Shown: positions 10,955-20,407, counted from the first letter of the stretch. The stretch: DNA of 55,665 nt from Bacillus sp. AFS015802 (GCF_002561455.1 NZ_NTUP01000065.1:1-55665), one strand, 5' to 3'. Notes: generated by a model from the letters alone, not told the origin. Program-made: numbers and translations.

Positions 10955-10994
10955 AAAAGCGCAAGGGCTTTGCCTAGAGGCGACATGCATAAGG
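10955..10994 (+). repeat. Truncated copy of the palindromic repeat
   Basis: Carries only the first 40 bp of the repeat (AAAAGCGCAAGGGCTTTGCC, then GGCGACATGCATAAGG). The centre and the right arm are missing. It lies directly between copy A and the ftsH terminator. Confidence 0.8.
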
Positions 10995-11003
10995 TTCAGT
11001 AAT

Positions 11004-11038
11004 CAAAAAAGGGATGCACCCATAAATGGATGCATCCC
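11004..11038 (-). terminator. Terminator of ftsH
   Basis: A stem of 10 bp (11011-11020 with 11029-11038, one G-T pair) followed on the minus strand by six U residues, just after the ftsH stop codon. Confidence 0.9.
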
Positions 11039-11044
11039 TCTATA

Positions 11045-13006
11045 TTACGTGCGATCTGAATTAGAATCGTCTTCTTTTGAAGCCGTGTCTTCGTCGATCA
11101 CGTTTTCTTCATTTTTCTTTTGGATATTCACCTTCACGTCACTATTCTCCTGATCGGATGCATAGGTGCGTTCCGGCAGTTTACCGTGATCCATTAGAGA
11201 CTTGATTTGCGCAGCATCTAATGTTTCAACATCCAATAATGTTTTCGCAATGAGTTCAAGCTTGTCACGATTTTCAGTAAGAATTCGCTTCGCTCTCTCA
11301 TAGCTTTCCTTGATCAAACGCTGCATTTCAAGATCGATTTCATACGCGATGGCATCTGAATAGTTTTGTTCACTATTGATATCGCGTCCAAGGAATACTT
11401 GACCACCTTGCGATTGACCAAACTGAAGTGGTCCGAGCTTATCACTCATACCATATTCAGTGACCATTTTACGGGCGATTCCAGTTGCACGTTGGAAGTC
11501 ATTGTGCGCACCGGTGGAAACATCTCCGAAGATGATTTCCTCTGCTACACGACCACCGAGTAAACCTGTTATCTTGTCAAGAAGCTCAGGCTTCGTCATA
11601 AAGTAACGATCTTCTTTTGGAAGCATGACGGCATATCCGCCAGCCTGCCCACGAGGAACGATGGTCACCTTATGTACCATGTCTGCTTCATCGAGGACTA
11701 AACCGATCACGGTGTGACCCGCTTCGTGGAATGCCACGATTTTACGTTCTTTTTCAGATATGACGCGGCTCTTCTTGGCAGGACCTGCAATGACGCGGTC
11801 GGTTGCTTCGTCGATATCACGCATATCGATTTTCTTCTTATCCTCACGGGCTGCAACAAGTGCCGCCTCGTTCAGAAGGTTTTCTAAATCGGCTCCGGAG
11901 AAGCCAGGTGTTCTCATCGCAATCGCTTTTAGATCCACTGAATCATCAAGCGGTTTATTATGAGAATGTACTTTAAGAACAGCTTCACGGCCTTTTAAGT
12001 CTGGACGGTCTACTGTGATTTGACGGTCGAAACGTCCTGGACGCAATAATGCTGGATCCAGAATGTCAGGGCGGTTCGTTGCAGCGACGATGATGATTCC
12101 TTCGTTCGCTCCGAAACCGTCCATTTCAACAAGTAACTGGTTCAGGGTTTGTTCACGCTCATCGTGACCTCCGCCCAAGCCTGCTCCACGTTGACGACCG
12201 ACTGCATCAATCTCATCAATGAAGATGATACATGGTGCATTCTTCTTCGCGTTTTCAAATAAGTCACGTACACGAGATGCACCGACACCGACAAACATTT
12301 CAACGAAGTCGGAACCACTGATTGAGAAGAAAGGAACTCCCGCTTCTCCAGCCACGGCTCGTGCAAGTAGGGTTTTACCTGTACCAGGAGGTCCCACTAG
12401 AAGGACACCCTTTGGAATACGGGCACCCACTTCAGAGAACTTGCGTGGATCCTTTAGGAATTCCACTACTTCTACAAGCTCCTGCTTTTCTTCGTCGGCT
12501 CCCGCTACATCTTTAAAGCGGACTTTCTTCTTCTCTTCACTGTAAAGCTTAGCCTTACTCTTACCGAAGTTCATGACACGGCTTCCGCCGCCCTGAGCCT
12601 GGTTAAGTAAGAAGAAGAACAGAATGAAGATGATGACAAACGGAATGATGGTGGTGAAGAAAGATACCCAGCCGCTTGTTTCTTTGGCCTGTAATACTTT
12701 AACATCGATGCCTTGATCCGATGCCGCTGCATTGATCTTATCCATCAGCTTTCCATCTGTGGTTAGGACATAAGTCAAGAAGTATTCTCCTTCTTTAGCG
12801 CCTTTCATCTGTCCTTTTACTTCATAAACACCTCTGCCAGGTTGAATTGAAAAAGAAGAAACGTCTCCGTCTTCAAGGTTATTAATAAATGTGCTGTACT
12901 CGATATTTTTGGTTGGCTCGTTGTTGTTGCTGAAATAACTCACCACACCTATGATCACTAAAAAGACCAGTAAATAGAATATGGTGTTTCGAAAGATCCG
13001 GTTCAT
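11045..13006 (-). CDS. ftsH: ATP-dependent zinc metalloprotease FtsH
   Basis: A membrane-bound hexameric AAA+ protease that degrades membrane and regulatory proteins. The 653-residue protein has two membrane segments (about 6-25 and 113-136) flanking an extracytoplasmic domain. The AAA+ module has Walker A GPPGTGKT near residue 205 and Walker [12 protein letters not shown]. The SRH region ends in LLRPGRFDR, and the protease site HEAGH is near 427. The C terminus is a long acidic, low-complexity tail. The start has a strong GGAGGAGG site. In B. subtilis loss of FtsH affects sporulation; that is family knowledge. Confidence 0.98.
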   Translation of the reverse strand: MNRIFRNTIFYLLVFLVIIGVVSYFSNNNEPTKNIEYSTFINNLEDGDVSSFSIQPGRGVYEVKGQMKGAKEGEYFLTYVLTTDGKLMDKINAAASDQGIDVKVLQAKETSGWVSFFTTIIPFVIIFILFFFLLNQAQGGGSRVMNFGKSKAKLYSEEKKKVRFKDVAGADEEKQELVEVVEFLKDPRKFSEVGARIPKGVLLVGPPGTGKTLLARAVAGEAGVPFFSISGSDFVEMFVGVGASRVRDLFENAKKNAPCIIFIDEIDAVGRQRGAGLGGGHDEREQTLNQLLVEMDGFGANEGIIIVAATNRPDILDPALLRPGRFDRQITVDRPDLKGREAVLKVHSHNKPLDDSVDLKAIAMRTPGFSGADLENLLNEAALVAAREDKKKIDMRDIDEATDRVIAGPAKKSRVISEKERKIVAFHEAGHTVIGLVLDEADMVHKVTIVPRGQAGGYAVMLPKEDRYFMTKPELLDKITGLLGGRVAEEIIFGDVSTGAHNDFQRATGIARKMVTEYGMSDKLGPLQFGQSQGGQVFLGRDINSEQNYSDAIAYEIDLEMQRLIKESYERAKRILTENRDKLELIAKTLLDVETLDAAQIKSLMDHGKLPERTYASDQENSDVKVNIQKKNEENVIDEDTASKEDDSNSDRT

Positions 13007-13043
13007 CCCTTACCTCCTCCCACGGGTAAACAAACTAAGTAAA

Positions 13044-13073
13044 ATAGTATCATAGAAAATCATGGCATTACAA
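13044..13073 (-). promoter_or_regulatory. Sigma-A promoter of ftsH
   Basis: Minus-strand TTGTAA (13068-13073), an 18-bp spacer and TACTAT (13044-13049), in the gap between hprT and ftsH. Confidence 0.6.
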
Positions 13074-13109
13074 CAAATTGCACTTGCAAGATTCCTCTTT
13101 AGAATATAC

Positions 13110-13658
13110 TTATTCTCCCGTTGTATACACTCTTGGTTTTAAAACACCGATATACGGCAGATTACGATATCTTTCAGCGTAATCAAGACCATATCCGACC
13201 ACGAATTCGTCAGGAACGATAAAGCCTACGTAGTCTGCTTTGATGTCTGCTTTGCGGCCTGTTGGTTTGTCAAGCAGGGTCACAATACTGATGGATTTCG
13301 CCTTACGATAGCGGAAAAGCTCCACCAGATAGCTTAATGTCAATCCGCTGTCGATGATATCTTCAATGATGAGGATATCCCGGCCTTCCACCTTTGTATC
13401 TAAATCTTTCACAATCTTTACTTCTCCTGAAGAGACAGTAGAGTTCCCGTAGCTGGAAACGTCCATGAAATCCATTTCCATATGGGTATCCATACGTTTA
13501 CAAAGGTCAGCCATAAATGGCATTGCCCCTTTTAAAACGCCAATGGCCAAAGGAAAGCGGTCTTGATATTCCTCTGTTAATTGTGCACCTAATGCTTTGA
13601 TCTTTTCTTGAAGTTCTTCTTCTGAAATTAACACTTTCTCAATATCTTGGTTTAACAA
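13110..13658 (-). CDS. hprT: Hypoxanthine-guanine phosphoribosyltransferase
   Basis: Salvages hypoxanthine and guanine to IMP and GMP using PRPP. The 182-residue type I phosphoribosyltransferase shows the PRPP loop [17 protein letters not shown], the pyrophosphate loop region GVLKGAMPF, and the C-terminal [20 protein letters not shown]. It follows tilS by 3 bp. In B. subtilis and Listeria, HprT and TilS have been linked to ftsH control; that is literature knowledge, not visible here. Identification is secure. Confidence 0.97.
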   Translation of the reverse strand: MLNQDIEKVLISEEELQEKIKALGAQLTEEYQDRFPLAIGVLKGAMPFMADLCKRMDTHMEMDFMDVSSYGNSTVSSGEVKIVKDLDTKVEGRDILIIEDIIDSGLTLSYLVELFRYRKAKSISIVTLLDKPTGRKADIKADYVGFIVPDEFVVGYGLDYAERYRNLPYIGVLKPRVYTTGE

Positions 13659-13661
13659 TGT

Positions 13662-15065
13662 TCAACTGCCTCCTAGAAGATGATTGCTTGTAAATTGTAG
13701 TACTAAACTATTTCCCTGCACTTCTCCCAAATCGTAAATGGACTTCTTCATTCCCGGAACCCAGAGTATGTGGTCGTCTGCGTCCACTACAATCGGCCAC
13801 GCCTCACGGAGGTGAGGGGGAAGTTTATGGTCGATAAAGAGGGTCTTAAGCTTCTTAGAGCCTTCGAGCCCCTTCACTTTCATCCGATCTCCGCTTCTTC
13901 TTGTACGTACGTATAGAGGCAGGGATACCTCGTTTGGATCCAGATGGATCACGTCGCCGGTAAGTGCCTCATCGGGCGGCGAAGAAGAGAGAAGGAATTG
14001 ATATTCACCTTGGATTTCAAGCCGTTTATTGACCTTGAGCTCACAATGATATGGAACCTCGGTCACGGCTAATTCCCCAAAGTGAAAATAACATGTATGA
14101 TACGCACGCGTTACCTTAAGCCCATGAGGTAGATCTAAGCTGGCATTCGGCGTTTTCCCTTTTAAAATACCCAATACATCGTAAATATGTATAGACGATA
14201 AGGAAGATGGTCTTAGTTTGTAAAGATAGTTTAATATTAGATTAATCCCTCTTCTTTGTAAAGGCTGAGCCATTGCAAGAAAACCATCGATATGTAAAGT
14301 CGAGTAATCCCCGGTGTTATTCCATACTCTATTCAACTTTTCCCGTGTTAATTCCTCTAAATATGCCTCATCTTCTGTCAATTCTTCACTAAATCGTTGG
14401 AATTGAAGATGCACCAGAGGATTTTCCTGTTTCAGGAACGGAAGCATCCTTTTTCTAAACCGGTTCCTCGTATAATCTTCCTTCTCATTGCTGGGGTCTC
14501 TTCTCGGGTGCAGGCCATGCCTTTCACAGTAGCTCTCGATTTCTTCTTTTGTCACCGATAGGAACGGCCGGATGATGTCACCTTCCCCAAATGGTCGTTT
14601 CAAGGGAATTCCTGCCCTGCCGGCACCGGACGCACCTCTTGTCAGCTTCATCAGGATGGTTTCAACTTGATCATCACCGTGGTGCCCAAGGGCCAATTTG
14701 GAAGCGGACACCTCTTCCATGACACCCTTCATGAAGTCATAACGGATCTGACGCGCCCTATCCTGCAGACTTCCGCCGGTCCGCTCGATTTCCCCTCCGA
14801 CATCCATTCTTTTTCCGTAAAAAGGAATGTTTCGATTGTTGCAGTAGTCCTGGACGAACAATAACTCCTGAAAGGATTCGTCCCCCCTGAACATATGATC
14901 AAGGTGAGCCGCTGCCACTTCTGCCCCCAGACCCTCTTTGTTCGAGTCAAGAAAATGAAGAAGCGCTAAGGAGTCGGGACCGCCTGAAACGGCTACAACG
15001 ATACGGTCGCCCTTTTTAATGAGCCGGTGCTCTTGAATAAATCGTTTTGTCGTTTGCTCTAACAT
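13662..15065 (-). CDS. tilS: tRNA(Ile)-lysidine synthetase
   Basis: Modifies C34 of the tRNA-Ile CAU anticodon to lysidine, so that it reads AUA; the enzyme is essential. The 467-residue protein has the PP-loop SGGPDS at 27-32, HLDHMFRGDES and LALGHHGDDQVETILM in the N-terminal N-type ATP pyrophosphatase domain. The TilS substrate-binding and C-terminal domains follow. The ATG at 15065 (MLEQTTKRF) has a GAGGA box. The longer frame from 15122 would add 19 residues with no family support. Confidence 0.95.
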   Translation of the reverse strand: MLEQTTKRFIQEHRLIKKGDRIVVAVSGGPDSLALLHFLDSNKEGLGAEVAAAHLDHMFRGDESFQELLFVQDYCNNRNIPFYGKRMDVGGEIERTGGSLQDRARQIRYDFMKGVMEEVSASKLALGHHGDDQVETILMKLTRGASGAGRAGIPLKRPFGEGDIIRPFLSVTKEEIESYCERHGLHPRRDPSNEKEDYTRNRFRKRMLPFLKQENPLVHLQFQRFSEELTEDEAYLEELTREKLNRVWNNTGDYSTLHIDGFLAMAQPLQRRGINLILNYLYKLRPSSLSSIHIYDVLGILKGKTPNASLDLPHGLKVTRAYHTCYFHFGELAVTEVPYHCELKVNKRLEIQGEYQFLLSSSPPDEALTGDVIHLDPNEVSLPLYVRTRRSGDRMKVKGLEGSKKLKTLFIDHKLPPHLREAWPIVVDADDHILWVPGMKKSIYDLGEVQGNSLVLQFTSNHLLGGS

Positions 15066-15131
15066 TGTGATCCTCTTCCTAAACCATTTTCCCCATTGTA
15101 TCAATTTCTCCTCTATCCTCACACTATTACG

Positions 15132-16145
15132 CTACATCAATTCTCCATAGATATATAAAACGTACAGCAGGGATACAATAATCACAACGAGCACCGTCTC
15201 CAGGAAGTGACTGGATTTTTTACTCCGCTGGTTCTGATATCTGCTTGTGTGGGGAGAAGATGCTCTGACAGAAGAACCGTTAGGGACGGACCTTTGGACT
15301 TTTGGCTTCGGTTTCGACTGCGGCACCGTCTGGGCGTGTGAAAGTCCGTTTAAAAGGCTCACTCTCATTTCACCGGCGGATTGAAATGTCCCTTCCAGGG
15401 CATCTTGGATCGTCCCTGAGAACTTCTTCAATTGGTCCTTGGCATCGACGGCCTGCCTCAGTTGTTTCATATTCCCTTCCCCCGCTTTAGTGAAACGCGC
15501 AGGGTAGGCTAAATTGATCAGGATCATCCCCACAGAGAATAGATCATAGGAAGGTTCCGCCCGCCTCGATCCCCCTATCCAGTATCCTCTATCAAAAAAC
15601 TCCGTAAACTCCTTGATGGCCCGGCCATTAATCGTCGTTCCACCCACATCGATGCAGCGTATTCTGTAAGGAGGACCTGTCACAATCAAATTTTCAGGTT
15701 TTAAATCCCCAAAGACCCATCCTTCCTTATGAATCCGCTCCAGGTCTGTCAGGAGCTGGGCAACGAGGACACCCGTCCAGGAAAATCCCTTGGACTGGAC
15801 GAAGGACAAGAGATCGGTGCCCTGTATATATTCCATCACATAGAAATGGATTTTTTGACCCCTTACCTCCCAATCGTCCACATCAAGAAGCTTTGGCCCA
15901 AGGGGAGAGCCTTGGACCTTGGAGAAAGCTTTTAATACATTGACTTCAGATGTAATCGACACATTGCTGTCGCTCATCTTTAACGCCTGATATCCTGAGG
16001 ATCCCTGCACCAGATAGACCATTCCATTGGCGCCGAACCCCAGTTCTTTTACGATTGTATAAATATTCTTGTACCATTTGCCTCTTATAACTGTTCCAGG
16101 TGGAAAACTAAATGGTTTCTTCGAAGTATTGTTCATCATCGCCAC
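15132..16145 (-). CDS. yabT: Membrane-anchored Ser/Thr protein kinase YabT
   Basis: A Hanks-type kinase of sporulating bacilli. The 337-residue protein has a glycine loop (ELGFGANGMVYLV), the VAIK-type lysine in YQALKMS, the catalytic loop WVFGDLKPENLIV (GD in place of the usual RD) and a CIDVGG segment where most kinases have DFG. A Ser/Arg/Lys/Pro-rich linker follows, then one C-terminal membrane helix (about 314-333) with almost nothing outside. It therefore lacks the extracellular PASTA repeats of PrkC. B. subtilis YabT is DNA-activated and phosphorylates proteins such as RecA and AbrB during sporulation. The start (GTG at 16145 or ATGs at 16139/16136) is uncertain; any of them overlaps yabS. 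Confidence 0.9.
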   Translation of the reverse strand: MAMMNNTSKKPFSFPPGTVIRGKWYKNIYTIVKELGFGANGMVYLVQGSSGYQALKMSDSNVSITSEVNVLKAFSKVQGSPLGPKLLDVDDWEVRGQKIHFYVMEYIQGTDLLSFVQSKGFSWTGVLVAQLLTDLERIHKEGWVFGDLKPENLIVTGPPYRIRCIDVGGTTINGRAIKEFTEFFDRGYWIGGSRRAEPSYDLFSVGMILINLAYPARFTKAGEGNMKQLRQAVDAKDQLKKFSGTIQDALEGTFQSAGEMRVSLLNGLSHAQTVPQSKPKPKVQRSVPNGSSVRASSPHTSRYQNQRSKKSSHFLETVLVVIIVSLLYVLYIYGELM

Positions 16146-16848
16146 GAGAGAGCAATCCCCTTAATGAACGTTTTTTCTTAAAGTGTGTAATGGCTTCTGA
16201 GATTGCAGGCCCCGTTGGAGTGATTCCGCCTGGAGACAATTTAGAGAAAATACTCGTCAGTGTTTCGAGTCTTGGTGTCCAATCCAGCAGTTTTTCGACA
16301 TCTTGTCGTTTCCCGGGAAATACAAACACAGAAAACTTATTATCACCCATCCTTGCATTTAAGCTTAATGATAGGTCCAATAGGGCTTCCTTGACTGTCG
16401 GAAGCTTATGTTTCATACTTGCTGACGTATCGACAAGAATCAACACTTCCATATCGACGGATTCACCCAGTTCATCGACCACTTCCATGACCTCTCCACG
16501 CTGTTCGGGCGGAAGTTCCTCCATGGAGGCGGATTTCCCAAGGATTTGTTTCAATTCTTTATTCACAACCCCCTGCAAGGTTTGGGTCATCGCTTTACGC
16601 GTGACCATCTGTACCGTTTGCGAAAGCTGCTGTGCATATACGATCTGGCTCACTCCACCCCCCGATAGAGCAATCCCTTCAATTTCCTGCATCCCATTAT
16701 CATCTATGACATCATTGTCCATCACACCGATCACATTGACCGAGATTCCCTGCTCCTTGGCGAGGGCCGCCATTGCAATCGGGTCTTCTCCTTGATTCGA
16801 GCAACCATCCGTAATTAAAAGAATTTGACGAAGTGTACCTGGCTTCAT
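16108..16848 (-). CDS. yabS: VWA-domain protein YabS
   Basis: A 246-residue protein with two von Willebrand A-like segments. The N-terminal part begins ILLITDGCSNQGED; the second part (about 130-235) holds a MIDAS motif VDTSAS (DxSxS). There is no signal peptide or membrane segment, so it is likely cytoplasmic. A strong GAGGAGGGG site precedes the ATG. It lies between spoIIE and yabT as in B. subtilis and overlaps yabT by up to 38 bp. In B. subtilis it is expressed in sporulation; its function is not known to me. Confidence 0.88.
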   Translation of the reverse strand: MKPGTLRQILLITDGCSNQGEDPIAMAALAKEQGISVNVIGVMDNDVIDDNGMQEIEGIALSGGGVSQIVYAQQLSQTVQMVTRKAMTQTLQGVVNKELKQILGKSASMEELPPEQRGEVMEVVDELGESVDMEVLILVDTSASMKHKLPTVKEALLDLSLSLNARMGDNKFSVFVFPGKRQDVEKLLDWTPRLETLTSIFSKLSPGGITPTGPAISEAITHFKKKRSLRGLLSRGDDEQYFEETI

Positions 16849-16943
16849 CAGACTCCCCTCCTCATTCTAAAGTTGATATCATCTTCGCCGAAAGAGGAGG
16901 GATTTATACTCTAGTTAACTATTTTTATAGGGACGTGTGCGCC

Positions 16944-19430
16944 CTAGGAAATTTTATCTCTCGTTTTCGCTTTTTGCATCGGGATCGATGACCATTTCGG
17001 AATATTATGTTTGATCTTCGACACCACGATGGTCATATCGTCCTCTATTAAACCGGAGCTCGACCGGATGACCTCCTCCATTAAGATGTCCGCGACTTCC
17101 TGTGGATCGTCGGTCTGGAGTTCCTTTATCTTTCTCTTCATCCACAGATCATAATTCTCTACATGTTTCGGCCCCTCAAAGGCACCGTCGCTCATCATGA
17201 TGAGGAGATCACCCGCTTTCAGCTGTTCTGACACGACATCGACATCAAAGTCCTGCTGAAGCATTCCCATCGGTAAGTTACTGGCTTCCACCTTGAGGAT
17301 TTTATCCCCGCGCTTGATGAAGCTAGGGGTCGAGCCAATCTTTAAGAACCTGGATGACGCATTCTGGAGATCGATCATCGCTAAATCCAATGTCGAGAAT
17401 ATTTCATCATTCGTTCTGAGGGACAGGATCGAGTTGATGGACTTGATCGCCACCTGTTCTTCAATTCCCGATTCCAGGATTTTTTTAAGCAGCCTCAGTG
17501 TTTCATTGCTTTCATAGTGGGCCCGTTCTCCGTTCCCCATCCCGTCACTGATGGCGACGGCATATTTCCCCCTTCCTAATTCAATCATGGAGTAACTGTC
17601 TCCCGAAACCAGCCCGCCTCCTTTTGCCGCATGAGAAGCCCCTGTATCCACTACAAATTTCTTGGCAGATTGAAAGGTTACATGACATTGACCATTTGGA
17701 AATTGAGCACACTCCTCCTTTTGCACGACGATGTTTTCGCCTAATATATCCGATAACATGGGCGCAATGAGTTTTTCTCCCTGACCGTGCCCCCCGCAGT
17801 AAGGCATGGTGATATCGATATCGACATTTCCCTGTTCCAGATTATAGATTTCAATGTTTTCAATCTCGATCCCAAACTCCCCGATACTGGATAAAATCTG
17901 CTCTTCTTGAATATGATGATTTTCCCTTTCCCTTTGGATTTCTTTTGCGAAGTTCCCCATTACCTCTGATACACCAAGCAGCTGATCCGCCACAAGCTTC
18001 CTGCTTTCCTGAACCTGTTTCTTCAATTTCAGATTGGCCTGATAGAAAGTAAGCTCCTGATAGATCGTATCCTTCAGCTTCTTCTCTCTCGTACAATGCT
18101 TCTCTACCTCTCTTGCAAGTTTCGGGGAAAGGGGGACCCTGCCCTGGTCGTACTCGGTCATCACATCTTTCATGAGATTATAGGTCTTATCAAAATTCCT
18201 TGCCCAGCACTGATCTTTCTTAAAGCAGGTTTGACACGTCTTCTCCGTGACATTGCTTAAGAAATAGTCAAACTCTTTATCTTCCTCCTCTTCGAACCGG
18301 TCTTCTATTTGTTGAAAGCTGTTTGATAAAGCCTGGAACACCGAAGAGAACTGGGTGACCCGGTGGGCGGTCACATCCCTCACCCGGCGCATATACCCCT
18401 GTTGATCCTGCTGATATTCAGCCGTCCCCGGTATATGCCTCGCAATTTTAGATGTTAAGCTTTGAGGGGTTAAAAACAGGAGTAAGATCGCTGCCCCCGA
18501 TTCATAAAGTGTTTTCGTAATGACTGTATCTGTATCTCCGTACATGCCCATCAATAATGTAGCAATTAACAAACCGATTGCCGCTCCGAATTTCTTCCCT
18601 TCTTTCATGAGTCCGCCCAGAAGTCCCGAGAAAGCAAGCAAGCTCATTTGATAAAAGCTTGAAACGTTCGCTAAACTGAAAACGAGTCCGGTCACAACCC
18701 CGACTGTCGATCCGACTGTGGCCCCCGCTATAAAGGAAAACAGCAGCACCAGATATCTCGATAACACATGTTCGACAGACAGATTGTATAAAGACCATCC
18801 GATCGTCCCTGTCATGATCGAGGCTAAAAGGATGATCAGACTGACGACTTCTTCGGTCTTCAGCGATTTTCTTCTGCGCTGAACCGTCACAAGCGGCACG
18901 CTCTGGATGAAGATATAGGTTAAGAGAAATGCAAGGCTCGCTTCTATTACCGCCATCACTCCGTTATAAATCGTGAGGGCCTGTCCCTGTTGGATATAAT
19001 CGAAGCCAAGTTTTGCAGCGATGACCGTGAAGAATACATAAAAAGCGACAGCCCTCACATTATTTTTATGATATTTCTGTGATAACCGAAAAGCTAATAG
19101 GAATATTATTGCACTGACAAACGTATAACTGATACTAGGAATCGATAAGGTAAGAGCTCCTGCCAGCAACCCGATGAGTGCAATCGGTGACTTCTCTCTT
19201 CGAATAATATAAACAGACGCAAAGAACGGCAGAGCAAAAGGTGTCAGGTGTGATAGGATTAAAGCTCTTCCGAGTAGAAACCCGATAAAAAATAGAGCGA
19301 TCCCCTTTTCTACGAATAACCACTCAAGCTTCGAGTAAATGGACCGGATTCCCTTGGACAGTTCCACTCTCGTATGTTCAATGTCTACGTTCTGAACAGG
19401 TTCGATGATCGACTGATCGACTTTCCCCAT
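16944..19430 (-). CDS. spoIIE: Stage II sporulation protein E, PP2C-type phosphatase
   Basis: A membrane serine phosphatase that dephosphorylates SpoIIAA in the forespore, releasing sigma-F, and that associates with FtsZ at the polar septum. The 828-residue protein has about ten N-terminal membrane helices (to about residue 330), a central regulatory/FtsZ-binding region with a CxxC...C cluster (TCQTCFKKDQCWARN), and a C-terminal PP2C domain. That domain has AISDGMGNG near residue 628 and IEDDMTIVV near the end, both metal ligands. I chose the ATG at 19430 (MGKVDQS), which has a GGGGAGTG site. The ATG at 19448 has none. The promoter is of the 21-bp-spaced Spo0A-controlled type. Confidence 0.97.
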   Translation of the reverse strand: MGKVDQSIIEPVQNVDIEHTRVELSKGIRSIYSKLEWLFVEKGIALFFIGFLLGRALILSHLTPFALPFFASVYIIRREKSPIALIGLLAGALTLSIPSISYTFVSAIIFLLAFRLSQKYHKNNVRAVAFYVFFTVIAAKLGFDYIQQGQALTIYNGVMAVIEASLAFLLTYIFIQSVPLVTVQRRRKSLKTEEVVSLIILLASIMTGTIGWSLYNLSVEHVLSRYLVLLFSFIAGATVGSTVGVVTGLVFSLANVSSFYQMSLLAFSGLLGGLMKEGKKFGAAIGLLIATLLMGMYGDTDTVITKTLYESGAAILLLFLTPQSLTSKIARHIPGTAEYQQDQQGYMRRVRDVTAHRVTQFSSVFQALSNSFQQIEDRFEEEEDKEFDYFLSNVTEKTCQTCFKKDQCWARNFDKTYNLMKDVMTEYDQGRVPLSPKLAREVEKHCTREKKLKDTIYQELTFYQANLKLKKQVQESRKLVADQLLGVSEVMGNFAKEIQRERENHHIQEEQILSSIGEFGIEIENIEIYNLEQGNVDIDITMPYCGGHGQGEKLIAPMLSDILGENIVVQKEECAQFPNGQCHVTFQSAKKFVVDTGASHAAKGGGLVSGDSYSMIELGRGKYAVAISDGMGNGERAHYESNETLRLLKKILESGIEEQVAIKSINSILSLRTNDEIFSTLDLAMIDLQNASSRFLKIGSTPSFIKRGDKILKVEASNLPMGMLQQDFDVDVVSEQLKAGDLLIMMSDGAFEGPKHVENYDLWMKRKIKELQTDDPQEVADILMEEVIRSSSGLIEDDMTIVVSKIKHNIPKWSSIPMQKAKTRDKIS

Positions 19431-19461
19431 GTATGAAACACTCCCCATTTCTTTTTTGTTC

Positions 19462-19494
19462 AGTATAAATGGTACAAGCTTAAAACTTTGTCAA
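19462..19494 (-). promoter_or_regulatory. spoIIE promoter: sigma-A boxes 21 bp apart
   Basis: Minus-strand TTGACA (19489-19494) and TATACT (19462-19467) are separated by exactly 21 bp. B. subtilis spoIIE has the same unusual spacing, which makes it dependent on Spo0A~P. A 6/7 match to the 0A box (CGTCGAA, minus strand, 19521-19527) lies upstream. The spacing is seen; the regulation is inferred from the homologue. Confidence 0.85.
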
Positions 19495-19658
19495 AATGAG
19501 GGAATGTATACCAAGAATGTTTCGACGTCTTTCTATGGATTCCGGTAAAATATTCAGAATATTCCAGGTTAATATCCTTGTGGAATTTATATATTTTCTT
19601 TTAAATGCTTATGTAACCGTGCTTAAGGGAATTCTGACAAATTCTTTATCATAGGTTA

Positions 19659-19687
19659 TTGACAAGATAATTCTTTCTGGGTATCAT
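19659..19687 (+). promoter_or_regulatory. Sigma-A promoter of the tRNA pair
   Basis: Plus-strand TTGACA (19659-19664), a 17-bp spacer and TATCAT (19682-19687), with the expected start about 26 bp before tRNA-Met. It is back-to-back with the spoIIE promoter. The 503-bp stretch 19431-19933 is filled by these two promoters, the tRNAs and their terminator. Confidence 0.85.
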
Positions 19688-19719
19688 AGATTTTGTGCCA
19701 AAAAGGCGCATATCCATAT

Positions 19720-19796
19720 GGCGGTGTAGCTCAGCTGGCTAGAGCGTACGGTTCATACCCGTGAGGTCGGGGGTTCGATCCCCTCCGCCGCTACCA
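19720..19796 (+). tRNA. tRNA-Met (CAT), elongator type
   Basis: A full cloverleaf: acceptor stem GGCGGTG paired with CGCCGCT, T arm GGGGG TTCGATC CCCTC, anticodon CAT in GGTTCATACCC, and encoded CCA end. The first acceptor pair is G-T rather than the initiator-type unpaired C-A, so this is the elongator tRNA. It is transcribed against the surrounding genes. Confidence 0.96.
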
Positions 19797-19805
19797 TATT
19801 ATTCC

Positions 19806-19877
19806 GGCCCGTTGGTCAAGCGGTTAAGACACCGCCCTTTCACGGCGGTAACACGGGTTCGAATCCCGTACGGGTCA
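19806..19877 (+). tRNA. tRNA-Glu (TTC)
   Basis: A cloverleaf with acceptor GGCCCGT/ACGGGTC, anticodon TTC in CCTTTCACG, and T arm CGGGTTCGAATCCCG. No CCA is encoded: the discriminator A is followed by TAG and then the terminator, so CCA must be added after processing. It is cotranscribed with tRNA-Met 9 bp upstream. Confidence 0.96.
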
Positions 19878-19880
19878 TAG

Positions 19881-19913
19881 AAAAAAGACTATCTTCGATG
19901 ATAGTCTTTTTTT
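19881..19913. terminator. Bidirectional terminator between tRNA-Glu and the DinB gene
   Basis: A 9-bp stem (19885-19893 with 19900-19908) and a 6-nt loop, with an A run on the left and a T run on the right. It can stop the tRNA transcript on the plus strand and the DinB-family transcript on the minus strand. Confidence 0.9.
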
Positions 19914-19933
19914 GTTTCACCTATTTGGCTGTT

Positions 19934-20407
19934 TCACCAAGCCTTTTCCGCGGACACCACTTCTTCAATCTGCTCCTGATGATGTTTATCGTGACCCATG
20001 AAGTCTTCGAAAAATTCTTCAAGTGTGAAGCCTTGATCGCCGACTTTGAACGATTGGTGAAAATCATTGTCCGACAGGCCCTTCACATATGTGATCAACG
20101 AATTCCGCGTTTTGATCCCTTCTTCGATTAAGGCTGTCTGATTGACCACATGGTGGGCATACTCTTCAGCTTCCCCGTTAAAACGTTGAAAATCAGGAAA
20201 CGGAGGCAGCTCTGCCCCTTCTAGAGGTTGAGAGAGAATCTCCCTTAAGGAATATTGGTCCCACTTGATGATGTGAGAGACGTTGGCCGCGATCGACCAT
20301 TTACCCTCCTCCATCGGCTGAAGCCATTCTTTTTCATGTATCAGCTTCAACTCATTCAGCCATACCTTAAATGATTCATGATGATCGATGATCTGCTCTT
20401 TTTGCAT
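19934..20407 (-). CDS. DinB-family putative metal-dependent enzyme
   Basis: A 157-residue four-helix-bundle protein of the DinB/YfiT superfamily. The metal-binding triad is visible: His45 in NVSHIIKWDQ, and His139 and His143 in MGHDKHHQ. Members include bacillithiol or mycothiol-dependent transferases and many uncharacterised proteins; the substrate cannot be told from sequence. I prefer the ATG at 20407, with a GGGGGCAGG upstream, over a GTG at 20437 in the same frame. B. subtilis has no gene at this place, between yabR and the tRNA pair, so it looks like a lineage-specific addition with its own transcription. Confidence 0.85.
   Translation of the reverse strand: MQKEQIIDHHESFKVWLNELKLIHEKEWLQPMEEGKWSIAANVSHIIKWDQYSLREILSQPLEGAELPPFPDFQRFNGEAEEYAHHVVNQTALIEEGIKTRNSLITYVKGLSDNDFHQSFKVGDQGFTLEEFFEDFMGHDKHHQEQIEEVVSAEKAW

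Noticed and set aside
10830..10994. The palindromic repeats as insertion sequences
   Set aside because: They are about 120 bp, carry no transposase or target-site duplications that I can see, and their arms vary between copies, unlike IS or typical MITE ends.
15132..16145. YabT as a pseudokinase because of GDLKPEN and DVGG
   Set aside because: As far as I recall, B. subtilis YabT has the same variants and is active, so these are family traits rather than damage.
17860..18096. Secondary frames inside spoIIE and other long genes
   Set aside because: They are out-of-frame shadows of well-recognised coding regions with no independent start signals.
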